Assembly (NCBI GenBank): GCA_964036045.1
Contig: OZ038378.1
Location: 181,872,944 to 181,936,943 of the forward strand
Length of the DNA: 64,000 bases
Direction of reading: 5' to 3'
Source: Eutreptiella sp. 'Long Island Sound 2002'
Taxonomy: Eukaryota; Euglenozoa; Euglenophyceae; Eutreptiales; Eutreptiaceae
The notes below the pieces were generated by a model. It was given only the letters and a program-made list of their open reading frames with translations. It made no database searches and was not told where the DNA came from. The position numbers and the translations under genes were made by a program. Shown one piece after another: positions 10,332-63,951 of this stretch; position 1 is the first letter of the stretch; each line of letters opens with the position of its first letter.

Positions 10332-11759
10332 ATACACATACACGTGACATACACGTGCACACATGTTGTCATGGTTGTTGTTGTTGGGGACATAACACAG
10401 GGGGGGGGGGAATATGCGATTCGCATTTTTCCGCATTTTCCGCATTTTTTTTCGCATTTTTTGGGCAGGTCCCTTAGTGTAATGTTCAAGAGGAAACATT
10501 CTAGTGGCATTGTCTTGTAGTCAGTTAGTTGTGAAGAACAATGGGTTTTGTGGGCGCCAGAGGCGCCGGAGATTTTTTTTAGGCAGATGGCAGGGGGAAA
10601 TTTTTTTGTTTGACCCTATGTGTGTATGCTCAAAATACTCAGAATTTTGTGGAGAATTCAAAAATGGATGAAAAACACAAAAAAGGACATTGACCCCGAC
10701 CCGACCTCCGGGTCGGACCTTCGCTGATGGGAGCCTGAGTTGATGGGCAAATTTTTTTTGAAAAATTTTTTCCCCAGTTGTGTATATTCAAAATGAACAG
10801 CGTGTCATGGGGATCATTTTGAGGTATGTATGTTGGGGTATCCCCCCCCCCCCCCCCGGGGAGCCCGGCGGTTTGGGTCAATGGGGGAGCACCTGATGCG
10901 GCGCCGAGATTCAGCGGTCTGGCCTGACCAAGCAGCTGCAGCTTCTGCCCCTAGCGGTTTTGAGCCTAGTCCGTGATATTCTTGAGTTGAACTACTGCAC
11001 TAAGTTGTTCCATCGAACCGTCCATGCTTTGAGCGCCCAATTGTGCAAGACGAGACGAACCATAGGGGTTTCGAGGGGCAAACACCATTCTAACAAAACC
11101 GCATTTTCTATCGCATTTTTTGCCGCATTTTCCGCATTTTTTCCGCATTTTTCCGCATTTTTTGCCAATCCCGGCGACCGCATTTCCCCCCCCCCCCCCT
11201 GCATAACACACGAAGGCCTCTGTAGCGTCTCATTCCAAACTGGCTTGAGTATCCAAGCAGATATTCCTGCGAAGGGACTGAGAAGACGCAGGACCTGGGT
11301 CTAAAAATAAGATGGCAGACGGGCACGTGCATGGAGGGTTTCTGGGTGAAAGCACTCCCCAAAACAAGCGGAACCCTGTGCACAACGCTGCGGCTCAGCC
11401 TTGGTATGTAGCGTCTGTCTACATCTGTTGTGGGGAGGGGGACCGGCGCATTATCCTCTTTTCCCTCGTGCGCTTAGTTGCTTATTGATCTTTGACTTGC
11501 ACACTATACATCCGCACTTGCAGGCTCCTGTGCGGCCCCCAAAAGTGTGACACATTCCAGGATCGCTGAGAACATCGGCATCTATGACTTTGAGCTCAGT
11601 CCTGGGGACATGGATCTGTTCAGTTTGCTGAACTGTGGATGGAGACACTGCATGTTTGCGGAGTCAGCAATGCATCCTGATTACCCTTTCAAGGACGATC
11701 TGCCGTACGGATATGTGCCAGGTCCTGCCCCAAAATCCACCACGACCAGTGGTCGCTGA
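1..11759 (+). CDS. Aldo-keto reductase gene, 3' part, split by long introns
   Basis: This entry spans the whole visible gene. The coding parts are 400-582, 1517-1595 and 11524-11759, and probably bases 1-9. Aldo-keto reductases are soluble NAD(P)H-dependent barrel enzymes that reduce aldehydes and ketones. The joined exons give, in order, the substrate-strand motif QNECHPY, the YSPLGS motif, the helix YGKSPAQIVLRW and the cofactor-binding signature PKSxxxxRxxEN, all in the usual family order. Exon phases agree (0, then 1) and the last exon ends in TGA. The N-terminal barrel half with the catalytic Asp, Tyr and Lys lies upstream of the window, so activity and substrate cannot be judged. The last intron is 9.9 kb and is filled with retroelements. 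Family assignment is firm. Whether the gene is expressed is unknown. Confidence 0.9.
400..582 (+). CDS. Aldo-keto reductase exon (substrate-strand and YSPLGS motifs)
   Basis: The 61-codon exon begins after TTGCCACAG and ends before GTGCGT, in phase 0 at both ends. It encodes RPAVLQNECHPYLQ, a leucine- and cysteine-rich helix, and GIVFQSYSPLGSYDRPWA. These match the barrel strands of the aldo-keto reductase family that carry the conserved Gln-x-Glu and the SPLG turn near the nicotinamide pocket. The tail GLPSTGHELLK leads into the loop before the next exon. An ATG lies inside the exon but is not a start, because coding sequence clearly precedes it. Confidence 0.88.
583..1516 (+). other. Aldo-keto reductase intron with AGGTTTGC repeats
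   Basis: A GT-AG intron of 934 bases with no gene in it. It has a run of 18 G near 1042 and a cluster of tandem 10-11 base units of the type GAGGTTTGCAT at about 1357-1425. The same AGGTTTGC word returns in the next intron at about 1785-1815, so it is a local dispersed repeat. Confidence 0.6.
1517..1595 (+). CDS. Aldo-keto reductase exon (YGKSPAQ helix)
   Basis: The exon starts after CTTGCAACAG and ends before GTATGC. Its 79 bases begin in phase 0 and end in phase 1. It encodes DPKLLEMSERYGKSPAQ followed by IVLRWHVQRG. This is the conserved helix and strand of aldo-keto reductases that precede the cofactor-binding PKS motif. The downstream partner lies 9.9 kb away. Confidence 0.9.
1995..3400 (+). 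mobile_element. Decayed LINE-type reverse transcriptase fragment
   Basis: Lies inside the long aldo-keto reductase intron on the same strand. Three plus-strand frames carry consecutive parts of one protein, so it is broken by frameshifts and by a stop at about 2668. Visible parts are a basic linker ending PKEVYKWMKNEF, a segment LDGWCVADLLSLP, the phrase QLYRVWAGMRLDE, RT motif A as LDYVKCFD (about 2880) and motif B as GILQGSPLS (about 3055). No motif C (xDD) is recognisable after the C run at 3157-3167, so the copy is cut or decayed there. It is a non-LTR retrotransposon remnant, with its 3' end near the start of the antisense RT. Confidence 0.75.
3392..5407 (-). CDS. Intact reverse transcriptase reading frame of a GIY-YIG-type retroelement (copy C), 671 residues
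   Basis: An unbroken minus-strand frame, antisense to the host intron. It matches the RT of the element at 47951-50351 along nearly its whole length. Shared blocks include VRVADKSS, FCRQWVW, LPLLYLLGK, motif A as CDCSGQFNN (about residue 260), WSIHRDNKSLDRAG, motif B as IPMGGPFSAQSADL (about 355) and motif C as QFRDNI (bases 4164-4182). The C-terminal region SWAQVALLSGYS is also shared. No GIY-YIG or zinc-knuckle frame lies 5' of it (beyond 5407), so the copy is truncated at its 5' end. It uses DN instead of DD in motif C. A frame this long without breaks suggests recent insertion or selection, though activity cannot be shown. Confidence 0.85.
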   Translation of the reverse strand: MFDVELDPESIRPPPTLELLLPPPPPVQGHYALLPLSITHGRSIIRATDPLPCSGSRSYKQAIQSLSQLATTLKVQRRFSKSVLATALPQSDWDRLPTLRQHVQNLAEQLSTVAYVRVADKSSTMLFGFCRQWVWDETHRFLEGEGCESQDIHTAPGIMKALHRIIQQNKWPVNTSRTLPLLYLLGKAKSLIKQTILWRPIAAVVEPQMQRFFLRTAARAFTLLLKLLVQEITASFLVLRITDLQPWVHGLPDWGCTVIGECDCSGQFNNVTPQSVMSDLTASVKWLSKKRRWNANELIWSIHRDNKSLDRAGMGTTNRFTHLLHQDLENLVYFSLLTDTYTQASGKVWSRTGAIPMGGPFSAQSADLRSIWAAKQRTDLMRRIGQLSFSPRGHPLWTTPRGNTVSLAQFRDNILVGARGPSPAHEMQNVCDTLSEVWDLPVLCDCMTDEQRVCRRTCTSPSLTAMGFTIHLGDDSPPLIYAQPSGLTASWHLKYTVTLQSPPPAQAHKHISNILVSAVLNVQPFLHTWASCLLSITSWAQVALLSGYSRPTVLRALHSAVPRIIARTTWDVDQTLIWCEHITYKLPSTRETVFFHLHRWLNSHAIWSTQAYASWHMPHAGLCHAHCADRCHDFPILSALTPLLNPSKRIPLGLCPRGEGPSPFPVLCTQK
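5634..6077 (+). pseudogene. Endonuclease domain remnant of the LINE
   Basis: Two overlapping frames give INCNLAEKQMRLAALI with CDPDVVTLQ, then IGVASHCSASDSIAVVNVHF and VLQGNVNADD. These correspond to the N-terminal Asn strand, the pDvi-LQE strand and the GDFN-like strand of the endonuclease/exonuclease/phosphatase fold of LINEs. The expected Glu after LQ reads Val, and GDFN reads GNVN, so catalysis is likely lost. A TGA near 5833 splits the domain. Confidence 0.6.
7290..7970 (+). pseudogene. Reverse transcriptase domain of the LINE
   Basis: A 226-codon frame holds AYRKNLSPQAVAMVGRSL, motif A as SLDWDEKNAFCNV, motif B as HGGPQGSNMGVGLFNN and motif C as CYSDDGRGF. The catalytic Asp pair is present (YSDD), in contrast to the DN motif of the other RT family in this window. 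The frame closes after the palm, and later RT regions continue in another frame at 7967-8371. Confidence 0.75.
8556..8967 (+). pseudogene. RNase H remnant of the LINE
   Basis: The segment DGAFSEKEGNLGWAAVI, directly after a TAA, fits the first Asp strand of RNase H. CAEWCGKYQG fits the Glu helix. AAHNDSGATHDVAKWQ with CDTLAKEAL fits the C-terminal His/Asp region in a third frame. Stops and shifts separate the three blocks. Cellular RNase H would not be expected in this arrangement behind an RT. Confidence 0.5.
9775..10074 (+). other. Open frame with acidic tail at the LINE 3' end
   Basis: About 99 codons without an ATG at the front. The frame ends in a strongly acidic stretch, DTDSEDDEPDLDDWLE, and a stop. 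It follows the Cys/His segment of the LINE in the same direction, so it may be the last part of the element's protein. I recognise no domain. Confidence 0.35.
10239..10331 (+). repeat. (TAC)n microsatellite, about 31 units
   Basis: An uninterrupted TAC trinucleotide run just after the LINE remnant, followed by imperfect CATACACG units. All frames are open across it, which creates false poly-Tyr, poly-Thr and poly-Leu frames. Confidence 0.95.
10425..11170 (+). repeat. Two clusters of CGCATTTT units around a dispersed repeat
   Basis: Units of the type CCGCATTTTT occur five or more times at about 10425-10470 and again at about 11097-11165, each next to a C or G run. Between them lies a repeat that is also found near 34520-34830. 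The symmetric placing suggests a composite insertion. Confidence 0.55.
10545..10860 (+). repeat. Dispersed repeat, copy 1
   Basis: It shares blocks in the same order with 34520-34830: GGCGCC words, GGCAGGGGGAAA, CTCAGAATTT with GGAGAATTCAAA, a GAAAAATTTTT block and AGGTATGTATGTTG with GGTATC. Each copy ends near a long C or T-rich tract. It is non-coding and has no visible terminal repeats. Confidence 0.6.
11524..11759 (+). CDS. Aldo-keto reductase terminal exon (cofactor-binding PKS motif)
   Basis: The exon begins after CGCACTTGCAG in phase 1, so the split Gly codon is completed. It reads SCAAPKSVTHSRIAENI, then YDFELSPGDMDLFSLLN, then HPDYPF, and ends at TGA. The PKS-x4-R-x2-EN block is the NADP(H)-binding signature of the family, and HPDYPF is the usual C-terminal loop end. 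The residues before the motif (CAA) are less hydrophobic than the usual Ile-Val-Ile strand, which is a mild oddity. Confidence 0.92.
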
Positions 11760-14700
11760 AGTGGCGTGTGTATTGCCCACTGGCTGTGGGTGGAGACATG
11801 TCGAGCCCTGCACCTTGACACCAAACTCGTGATGTGCTGTTGCCATGCATTCATGGACCATCTTTCCATGAATGCTGAGGTGCAGGTGTATATACTGTTT
11901 CGACGTGTCAGCGTTTTTCTCTGCATTTTTGGATAACCAAGCGCCAAACATCAGAGTTGTCCACTCCAGTGGAGGACTCGTCGCGATTCGAGGGGGGATC
12001 ATAAGCCTGTAGCCCTGTAAGACTGAGCCCACGATGGAAGCGTCCAAGGTCCGTACCACAATGTTTGATAATGTGTCATATTCACGAGGTGTTGAGTGCA
12101 TGTGTGTGCACGGGCTGCCCGAATCGTTGGCTCCAGACGCCTTATGCCTTTCAGCAAGTGCACAAGGGGGGCAAAGAGGAATAGTGACGGGTCTGAGAAC
12201 ACATCTTTGCAGTGAGGCGGGATTTTGTAGCACGGAACTCGCAGCACCCACACCAGATCCATCATTTTTTTGTTGTCGGAGGAAGCGGTGTTGTTGGCAG
12301 TCAATAGACTGTTTGACCCGATGGGAGTGTTGGCTGAGTGCTGGGGGCGGTGGCCTGTCAGTCACAGGCGGCCCTTGGGCAGGTTACGGGCCGCCTCCGA
12401 AAGATCAAGGTTTGCCACCGCCACGGGCCAACGGGCGCTTCCATAGAATCGGATTTCGCAGATGGTCACAAGGGAATGGATTGATATTTGGATGCAATCA
12501 GCCAATGACCCACATTGCGCAAGGTTCAGTTACCTGATGCACGGGCTTCGGAAAAAAGATGAAAAAGACTGATTGGGCAGATGGTACGGCCACATATTTG
12601 GCGCGGGCCAACTGACCCTTTTGGACTGGAACAGGCACACGCCCGCAGGTTATCAGCTTCAGGTGGTGCGTTATCCGTTTGAGTTCCTGTGCCTGTGTGA
12701 CATACTGTGGGGTCTCGGTCGATGTCCCGCCATGTCCACTTGTGCTTCCGCTTTGACGGCGGCAAGCGGGCCCATCCTGCCCCAGCCCCTCACGGCAGGG
12801 GGTCCTGCCTGTTCATAATCGTTCTGCCCATTGTGGTTGGTTCCTCGGAAATGCAAGAAAGCTTCTGCGCTGCCGCGGAATAATTTGTGCTGAAAGTACA
12901 TTTGGGAGCTGGCTACAATCAATACCTGTGCACAGGATGTCAGGGCTACAGCTTTTTACTGCTTACGTGCGTGTTTGCTGTTTGTGGGTATTTGGGGGTA
13001 TTTGATCGCCATGATGTAGGCTGCATGATGATTCTTCGGATTCTCCCGTTCCGCAGTGCGGGGTCGAGCTGCATGACTTTCACATGGTTTTCAAACACAC
13101 AACAGCGCACACGCACAGACATTTGTTGTTGATGCAGCCCATCAACTCAGGAGAATCGACCTGCAGAATTCGTATTTGTTGTCCGTTCTTTTTGATTTTC
13201 GGAGAATGCACAAGACAGGCATCAGGGAATCGGATCACCCATTTGTGAATTGATTGTTTGACCCATTGAGACCCCGAAACCCCAAACCCGTGCCTACGGG
13301 AGCAGCAGGTTTGTTGCCCAACGTTGTGGCCAACAGCAATGTTACCGCTTGTTGGGTGCTTCGGGTGGTTCATTCTTACGTCTACCCACACAGAAATTCC
13401 TGTTTTTTTCACGTACAACAGTGGGTTACCCATATTTGTGTCTAGCATTTTACCAAACCAAAACGCGACGAAGAAGTTTTGATCTCCCCCCCTGTCCCTC
13501 ACACCGCTGGTGCTGGGGTCCGACATGTCCCTTATAAATGGGCTGCAGGCGGGTATTTGCATGCTTATGCCCGCAAACTTGTGCTACCCCCATGGTCCGA
13601 GTGCTGACTCATGCATGGGCATGTCACTGAATGTGCGCTGCAAACTCTTAACCCGTTTTGGACAGCACACGTTTATGACACGGGCCCCATTGTGTCCAAA
13701 ATACAAGAAAACTGTGCTTTTGTTCAGAATCCTGGGTTCAGTTTTTCCGAAGCGACTTTGGCTTAAAAGGTGAAGCAAATTTGCGGGGGAATGCAGAAAA
13801 AAGCGATAGGTTTGCTGCAGTAGATTCCACAAACGCCTGTGAACATTACAATTTTCTGTTGCCGCCAGCTGTTTGTGAAATCGCCAATGTCCTCTAGTTT
13901 TGGCCAACCGAAAGTTCTGCCCTACTTGTGTCAATCTACACGTCAAAGTACCAGCACTGCTGCGCATCCAATGACGCGGCATCCCTCATGTCGCATTTGA
14001 ATCATGGTAGTGAGGCACGGGAGTTTGCATACATTGAAACAGAGCATTGCAGTCTCAGATATATCAGAATGAGTATCGGAAAGTAGCAGAAGTCACCCAC
14101 TTTTGAGCAGCAGTGCAGGATCGAAGCTCGAACTATTCACTGCCCACAACGCTTTTGGCCCGGCCCACAAGTCAGCTGCTTACCGCTGAAGCGGTCCTCG
14201 GTGCTGATAGTAGTTCAAGTTGCGCAACACACAAGGCTTGTGTCGGCCTCCCTCAGCTCGCGTGCACCATGTGGGTGTGACGTTCCCATCGTACATCATG
14301 AAACTTTCGTCTTGCATCACCGCCCAAGCCCCCATGGATCCTCTGCCATATTTCTAAGGCCCATGTTACTTCACTGCCAGCTGTAGGATGTAGTGCCAAA
14401 CCTCGCACGGAACTGTCCTGTAGAGACCCAGTGCATCGTATGCCTGCTTGGTATGTTGCATGACCACTCAGCATGGGCCGGTTCCCTGTTCCACTGGCAT
14501 CTCGCCTGCGTTCATAAACGACGACGTTGGCATCCGATTTCGGCACTAGCCTGAAACTGCCTCCCAGCTCCGCTCTGTGGCTAGCGCTTGGGACTGTATT
14601 GATGAGAGCACTAGCTGAAAAGTGACCCAACAGGAGTCGGCATGAGGTAATGAACGCCGTGTCTGCTGATGCGTCAGTTTTCTTCAACTATTGTCCAAGT

Positions 14701-15109
14701 CACCTCCCGATGCGGATTTGACGTTTCGAATGCCTCTCTCCTTTTGCTAAGGGGGGCACCCTGGTTCAGACCCCCCCTCCCCATGAGCACAATGTGTGTG
14801 GGAAGACGAGGAAAGAGTGGCTGGGGCATGCATGTCAGGAATGGTTCTGCCCCTCACAGTGTTGTGCTTTGGAGTGGAAGCCATTTTGATTGGTCGTGAC
14901 TGGGAGCAATGGCTTACGTTGCGGTACCGAACATGCATTGGCCATCATCTCCTTCCCATGTCTTCGTTTGGTGGTGCCATGTGCGCGTTGGCTTTGACCC
15001 CTCGGGAGGGTTTTCCGGACCCCCTCCCGCCTAGCGAGGGATTGGGTTAGTCATCCTCCCTCCTAGTGAGGGGTAGGGTTGCCATTCCACCTCCTAGCCA
15101 AAGTGAGAC

Positions 15110-15195
15110 TAGGCATACACGGTTTCCCTCCCGCTCCAGCCCTCCAGTAAGCACTCGTCCTGTGCACCTATGCAGCCCATTGCACACACCCAGGG
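15110..15195 (-). repeat. Dispersed repeat matching 20300-20420 in inverted orientation
   Basis: Read on the minus strand it contains GCTTACTGGAGGGCTGGAGC and GGAGGGAAACCG. These match GCTCACCGGAGGGCCGGAGC and GGAAGGGAAACCG at about 20368-20403 on the plus strand. It is non-coding. Confidence 0.6.
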
Positions 15196-15477
15196 GGTGA
15201 TAGGGGGTGCCCCACCGTGCGGTTGCCACAGGACTGGGTTCATCTGTGGTCCGCGGACCTGGCGTATGCCATTTGCTGATGCGTACAGCCATACAACGGG
15301 GAATACACCTTCACCCCGTCCGATTTCAGATGTTCTGGGTCGCCAGGCCCCGTTAGTACCTGAGGTGGGAGACCGCTTGTATCATGGAGTCGAATCTTCC
15401 AGCGGCTAGGTTCTGGTTTAGGGTGTAACGGCCGCCCCGGGGGGGGGGAGGGGGGCAGTTTGATGAGTAGCGCCATG

Positions 15478-15560
15478 CGCGTGACATTACCTATATGATG
15501 TGCATAGCAACATGAACCTCATGTCTTGCACACTTTCTGAGCGTCTAATTTTTGTCGGTG
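15478..15560 (+). repeat. Dispersed repeat matching 19384-19470
   Basis: Both copies share CGCGTGACRTTA, ATATGATGTRCATAGCAAC, AACATGARCCTCA and CACTTTCTGAG or TACTTTCTGAG, followed by TGTCTA or CGTCTA, in the same order and orientation. This copy is intergenic. The other sits in an intron of the GTPase gene. Confidence 0.65.
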
Positions 15561-15987
15561 CCTTACTGGAGCCAGTCGGGTGCAGGGTGTGAAAGGGGTG
15601 ACGACCATCATCAGATGATGGCTCTGCAGGGGAGGAGCAGTGTATACATAGTCGATTGACCCTGTAACCTGAAGCCCCCTCTGAGTGAGGATGGCGGGTT
15701 GGTGGTAGAGCCGGCAATGCATTATCTCAGACTTTGGGTCTGAAGCTCCGGAACAATCTCGAACAGTTATCGATGGTACCGGACAGTCCAAAAGAAAAAA
15801 AGATGATGGCTACGCACGGTGATCCCGTGTGGCTGTGATTTTCTGGGACCGCCGTGCTTGCGCAGGTGGCGGGTTTAGTAGTGAGATCGGACATTGGTGG
15901 TTGGATTTTGCGACGCCCCTTGCTGCGTTTTGTCAGTTGCATAATGCGACCCCGAATTGCTCAAGAGCTCCGTTGAAGTCGCTTCTG

Positions 15988-60139
<44,152 letters not shown>

Positions 60140-60569
60140 GCGATATCTTTGGGCGACACGGGGGCGCATGCACAGCCCTGCTGCGGGGGATGTGCAACGT
60201 GTGCCTTGGATTCACTGGATCTGTCTGACCCGCTGCACCGGCTCTCACCGTCACGAACAGGCACAACGGCTCTCACCCGGTGTACCTCCTTGAAACCCTC
60301 AAATTTGCAGCAGAGCTTTGCTCGAGCTGCAGCTGTTGCTTCCAGGCCTTTGCTTAAGGGGGGGTCCTCGGGAGGCGCAGCAAAAAGCGTGTGTCAGTGA
60401 CGTGGGCTGCACTAATTCGGGGGTGCCTCATCGTCACGAGGGGTGGGGGATACCACGTCAGTAGTGCTCTGAATAAAAGCGTCCCGCTGGGGCCCAGAAC
60501 GCGCGTAGCAGTGAACAGTAGACAGGCTGTCGTTCGGCTGCACACTGACCGCTGATGGGCCCTCTCCAG

Positions 60570-60967
60570 AGGCAGGCCTTGGCGTCAGTCGCGGATTTCG
60601 CCGGGGGCCACACCCACATGGCCAAGTGTCAGCCATTCGCCAGACTGGCCGTGTTGCAGCGCCAACCAGGCCTTTGCTGGACAATGGGAGGATGGGGAGG
60701 AGTCTACTTGGACCCTCCGGGTGACCCACGCACAGACCCCAATCAGGGTAAGTGCTATTGTATTGCATAATAATGTAATGCGCTGCACTCGAAACTGCAA
60801 AGCCGTGGGCTTGGTCGTCACTGAGTGGTGGGGTGACGCGGGGTTGCACAGGCCGCGGGGCCGCCCGCCCACAGTGGCACAGCAGCGTTCGTACAGGAGC
60901 TGGCAGGTGGGGGTGCGACACAACCGTGGGTGCAGTGGGTGACTGGCGCACCTGAGGCACCCACTCC
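60570..60967 (-). repeat. 400-bp repeat, inverted copy
   Basis: Reverse complement of 38995-39392. The minus-strand frame here is longer (60412-61254, 280 codons) because flanking sequence happens to be open. Confidence 0.85.
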
Positions 60968-62019
60968 CGCAAGTGGGAGCCACGACCAGCAAGGGGGAAG
61001 GGGGTGGTCTCAAACACATGGTGACGTTTGTCGTTGTTTTGTAGACCCATCACTCTCTGGCATGCAGCGCAGGTGGTGGGAGGTCGAGCGAGGGAGTTGG
61101 CTAATCCATCGATGTGTTTTTCTTCTATGAATTTAAAGTATTTGGAGGTGTATACTCCGGTGTGGCTCCAATGGTCCGCCTCCCAGTGACTTATTGGTGC
61201 CCATGAATTTGGGCCAAGCTCCAAGTTTTGGCTGGTAATGGATCCACCAACCACAGTGCAAATGGGGCGGTGCGCTTATGGGGGATGGCGAAGAGGAAGC
61301 CCATCCATCGGAGGGTGGGCGAACGGCGACTCATGCGCCTGACTTCTGACCTTCCGAGGCGTTCGATTGCACTTTCGCTGGTGGCGCGATGTCAGTGATG
61401 AACAGGGACAACCTCCTTCACAACTTCGCACAAGTCGTGTCAGACAACGCAGAAGCGGGGCAATGCACTGGGGATGGCAATAAGGGTCGCGTCAGCCAAG
61501 GGGTGGGGTGGGGGGGTGGGGTTGGCTATCCATGGACATGTCCATAGATGTCCATAGTTGGCTGTCACCGTGTGGACATGGATGCTGTGGATGACATGAA
61601 CGGGACACCTACCCATGGACAGGACAGGGAGCGGGGGAAGCGGGTCACCGAGGAGGACCAACCCCCCAGTCTTATTGCCATCACTGCAATGCACCCCGCA
61701 GCCACGACACGGGGGCGCCCGAGTCCAACCGACCCTCATGGAAAAGTCACCCAGCTCCAAGAGGTCTGCAGGTTTGCCGAGAGGTCTGCAGGAAAAAGAG
61801 GAAGCTGCAGATGCCTCAGACTGGCGTGGGCCACTGCATGTCGAGATGAGATCGCAAGCATCGGCACAAGGCTGGCTGGCATCATGCTGTGCGCCCCGCA
61901 ACACCCTTGCTGTCGAGGCAGGTTGTCCTGGACACTCACGCAGGAGGATGTTTTTACACCTCAACACGGGGGGGGGGGGGGGGGGCGACTCCGCGGGTCC
62001 TACCCTCCCGGGGGGGGGG

Positions 62020-62607
62020 GTAGGACGCCAACTACCCCCCCCCCAAGGGGCCTCCGGCCAACAGTTAGTTGTCAAAGGTATGAACCCAAGGAGCCAATGG
62101 GCGCCATAGGCGCCAAAGGCGCCCAATGGGGGAACGTTAGCGCGCCGGGCATCTTTTTTGACCCGTGCCCCACTGGTGGCCTTTTAGGGGGTGCACTAAG
62201 GGGGCGCATATCCCGCAGCTATTTGGGCGTCTGGCTGTACTAGAGACCCATACTTTGAGATACTAGGAGCATCATGGTGACCCCTAGCGTAGGTTTTGAC
62301 TTCTGATTTTGTCCCCTTTGTTGGGGACCCCCGAGAATGCAGGGGTGACGTAGCATTTCCGCCCTCTTTTGGGACCCAACCTTCCGGTGCTATTGAGGAA
62401 ACTGGGACAAGCTTTGAATCCACGCTTTGTTGCGTGACCCCTCGAGTTGGGGTTAGGGACTCGCAATCCACGCTTTGTTGTGTGGCCCCTTGAGTTGGGG
62501 TTAGGGACTCGCAATCCACGCTTTGTTGCGTGCCCCCCCCCCCCCCCCCCCCCCAAGGGGCCTCCGGCCGACAGTTAGTTGGGGGGGTAGTTGGCGTCCA
62601 AAACCGA
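62020..62607. repeat. C-rich repeat cluster with direct and inverted copies
   Basis: CCAAGGGGCCTCCGGCC(A/G)ACAGTTAGTTG occurs at about 62043 and 62553 as direct copies. GGACGCCAACTACCCCCC (62022) and GGGGGGTAGTTGGCGTCC (62582) are inverted partners. Between them lies a 48-base tandem repeat at 62419-62545 (AATCCACGCTTTGTTGYGTG...GGGACTCGC, 2.5 units). Confidence 0.85.
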
Positions 62608-62639
62608 GGGGTCGCCCCCCCCCCCCTGGGCACCTCAAG

Positions 62640-63090
62640 GTCCGGTCTCAATCTTTTGGAGGTAAAGAAGGTCCTGCACATCGAAGAGCTCACTCTGTGG
62701 ACGCTCCGAGTTCGGAGCTTGTGTGGAATTGCGCGTGACTGCCAACTGACGAGTCAGAAATTACGAAGGTTGATCCTGGCGGTCCAAAAAGCGGTTGGAA
62801 AAGCGGTTGAGCATTTGCTCAGGTAGCTCATGGCATGCAGGAGGAGGGGAACGCTTCAGCAGGGCGCCTTATCCCCGACAGGCGAAGGGACACGGAGTTG
62901 TGGTGACGCTCTTCCCTTGTTATGGGCGGGTTACCTTTCGGTGGGAACAAGATGTCCTTGCATTGTGAGGTCCTACTCCAAGAATATGTCTGGAGTGCCG
63001 GGGCCGTGGGCCCTGTGCCAAGACGAAGTGCTGCCACTGGTGTGGCCAAAAGGTCCATCACAGCTGGAATTGCAATGGGTTGTGAAGCAG
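62640..63090 (+). pseudogene. Broken zinc-knuckle reading frame, probable retroelement remnant
   Basis: VKKVLHIEELTLWTLRVRSL and IARDCQLTSQKLRRLILAVQ lie in one frame. After breaks, CLECRGRGPCAKTKCCHWCG and QKVHHSWNC follow in another frame at about 62985-63080. CHWCGQKVHHSWNC is a CX2CX4HX4C knuckle. This order (helical part, then knuckles) fits a retroelement ORF1. It is not close to the ORF1 at 45344. Confidence 0.5.
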
Positions 63091-63951
63091 CAGAGTTCTC
63101 AATGGAGGAGGTCCAGAAGGGGGGGCGGGAAATGGGGTTGGTCAAATGGCGTCCACCAGTCGCTCTTTTACATGCTTGAATCAACGCTCTGACGATGTCT
63201 CGCTGGGGATCTCTGGGGGCTTTGAGTGCCTGTTGGGTACAAGCTTGGAGCAGGGCCTGTGCGGTGCTGGGCTTTCAGTCGAGGCGTTGCATATGTCTAG
63301 TGGCCTTCGCTCTTGCTCTTGGAGGTTGATTTTTCTGTCGCCACCATGGGAATTTCTGTTGGACCATCTCCATACCACAGCTGCATGCATATGTGACGGT
63401 GTGCCATGTCCATTGCAGTCAACGATGTGTTGGCTGAAGCCTGGCTGTTATTTGTTTCTGCTCATTCGAAGGGTGAGGAGACTGGGGGTGGTATTGTCAA
63501 TAAGTCACCAGACGGCAACATTTTGTCGTTGACCACGATTGTATTGAGCTGGAACGGGTGCAGCACTCTCCCCACTTTTGCACTCAGTTTAGCTCTTGCC
63601 CCTGTACAAGAAACTGATGTGCAAAAGAAGAACAATACTCGGTGATTTGACGAGAAACCTCCCGATCCACTGTGGAGTCGGAGTACTGCGTGCCCGAATG
63701 GGTTTCGTACTTTGCTGTGACCTCAACCTCGCACCTGACCTCTATCATTGCCTACAAAGCGGGCCAATATATCAATTTTCTGCTGCGTGCTGTCCTGCTA
63801 CCGCTTTGTGTACCATACGAATTCATTCCCTCTGTGCATGCGACTGGTGGGTGGTTGATGGGTTCAAGTGCACAACCGCAACCCCCCCTCCCTTGCGCAA
63901 GCTGACCCTTGTCCGAGTAAACCTGCCTCACTGTCATTTTCCTGCCTGCAG

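Larger units (their letters stand above)
11760..15987. other. Intergenic region, no gene recognised
   Basis: This lies between the aldo-keto reductase stop and the first ATG of the GTPase gene. Frames of 60-230 codons occur on both strands but show no family motifs and no splice-linked continuity. The promoter of the downstream gene is probably here, but I see no TATA box or other element I can defend. Two dispersed repeats lie at about 15110-15195 and 15478-15560. Confidence 0.5.

Noticed and set aside
11664-12365. 233-codon minus frame over the last aldo-keto reductase exon
   Set aside because: It is antisense to a clear exon and has no recognisable domain; a shadow frame.
13080-13562. 160-codon minus frame in the intergenic region
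   Set aside because: No motif, no splice context and no homologous copy in the window; may be chance.
60412-61254. 280-codon minus frame as a gene
   Set aside because: Its core is the 400-bp repeat also found at 38995-39392. The rest is flanking sequence that happens to be open.
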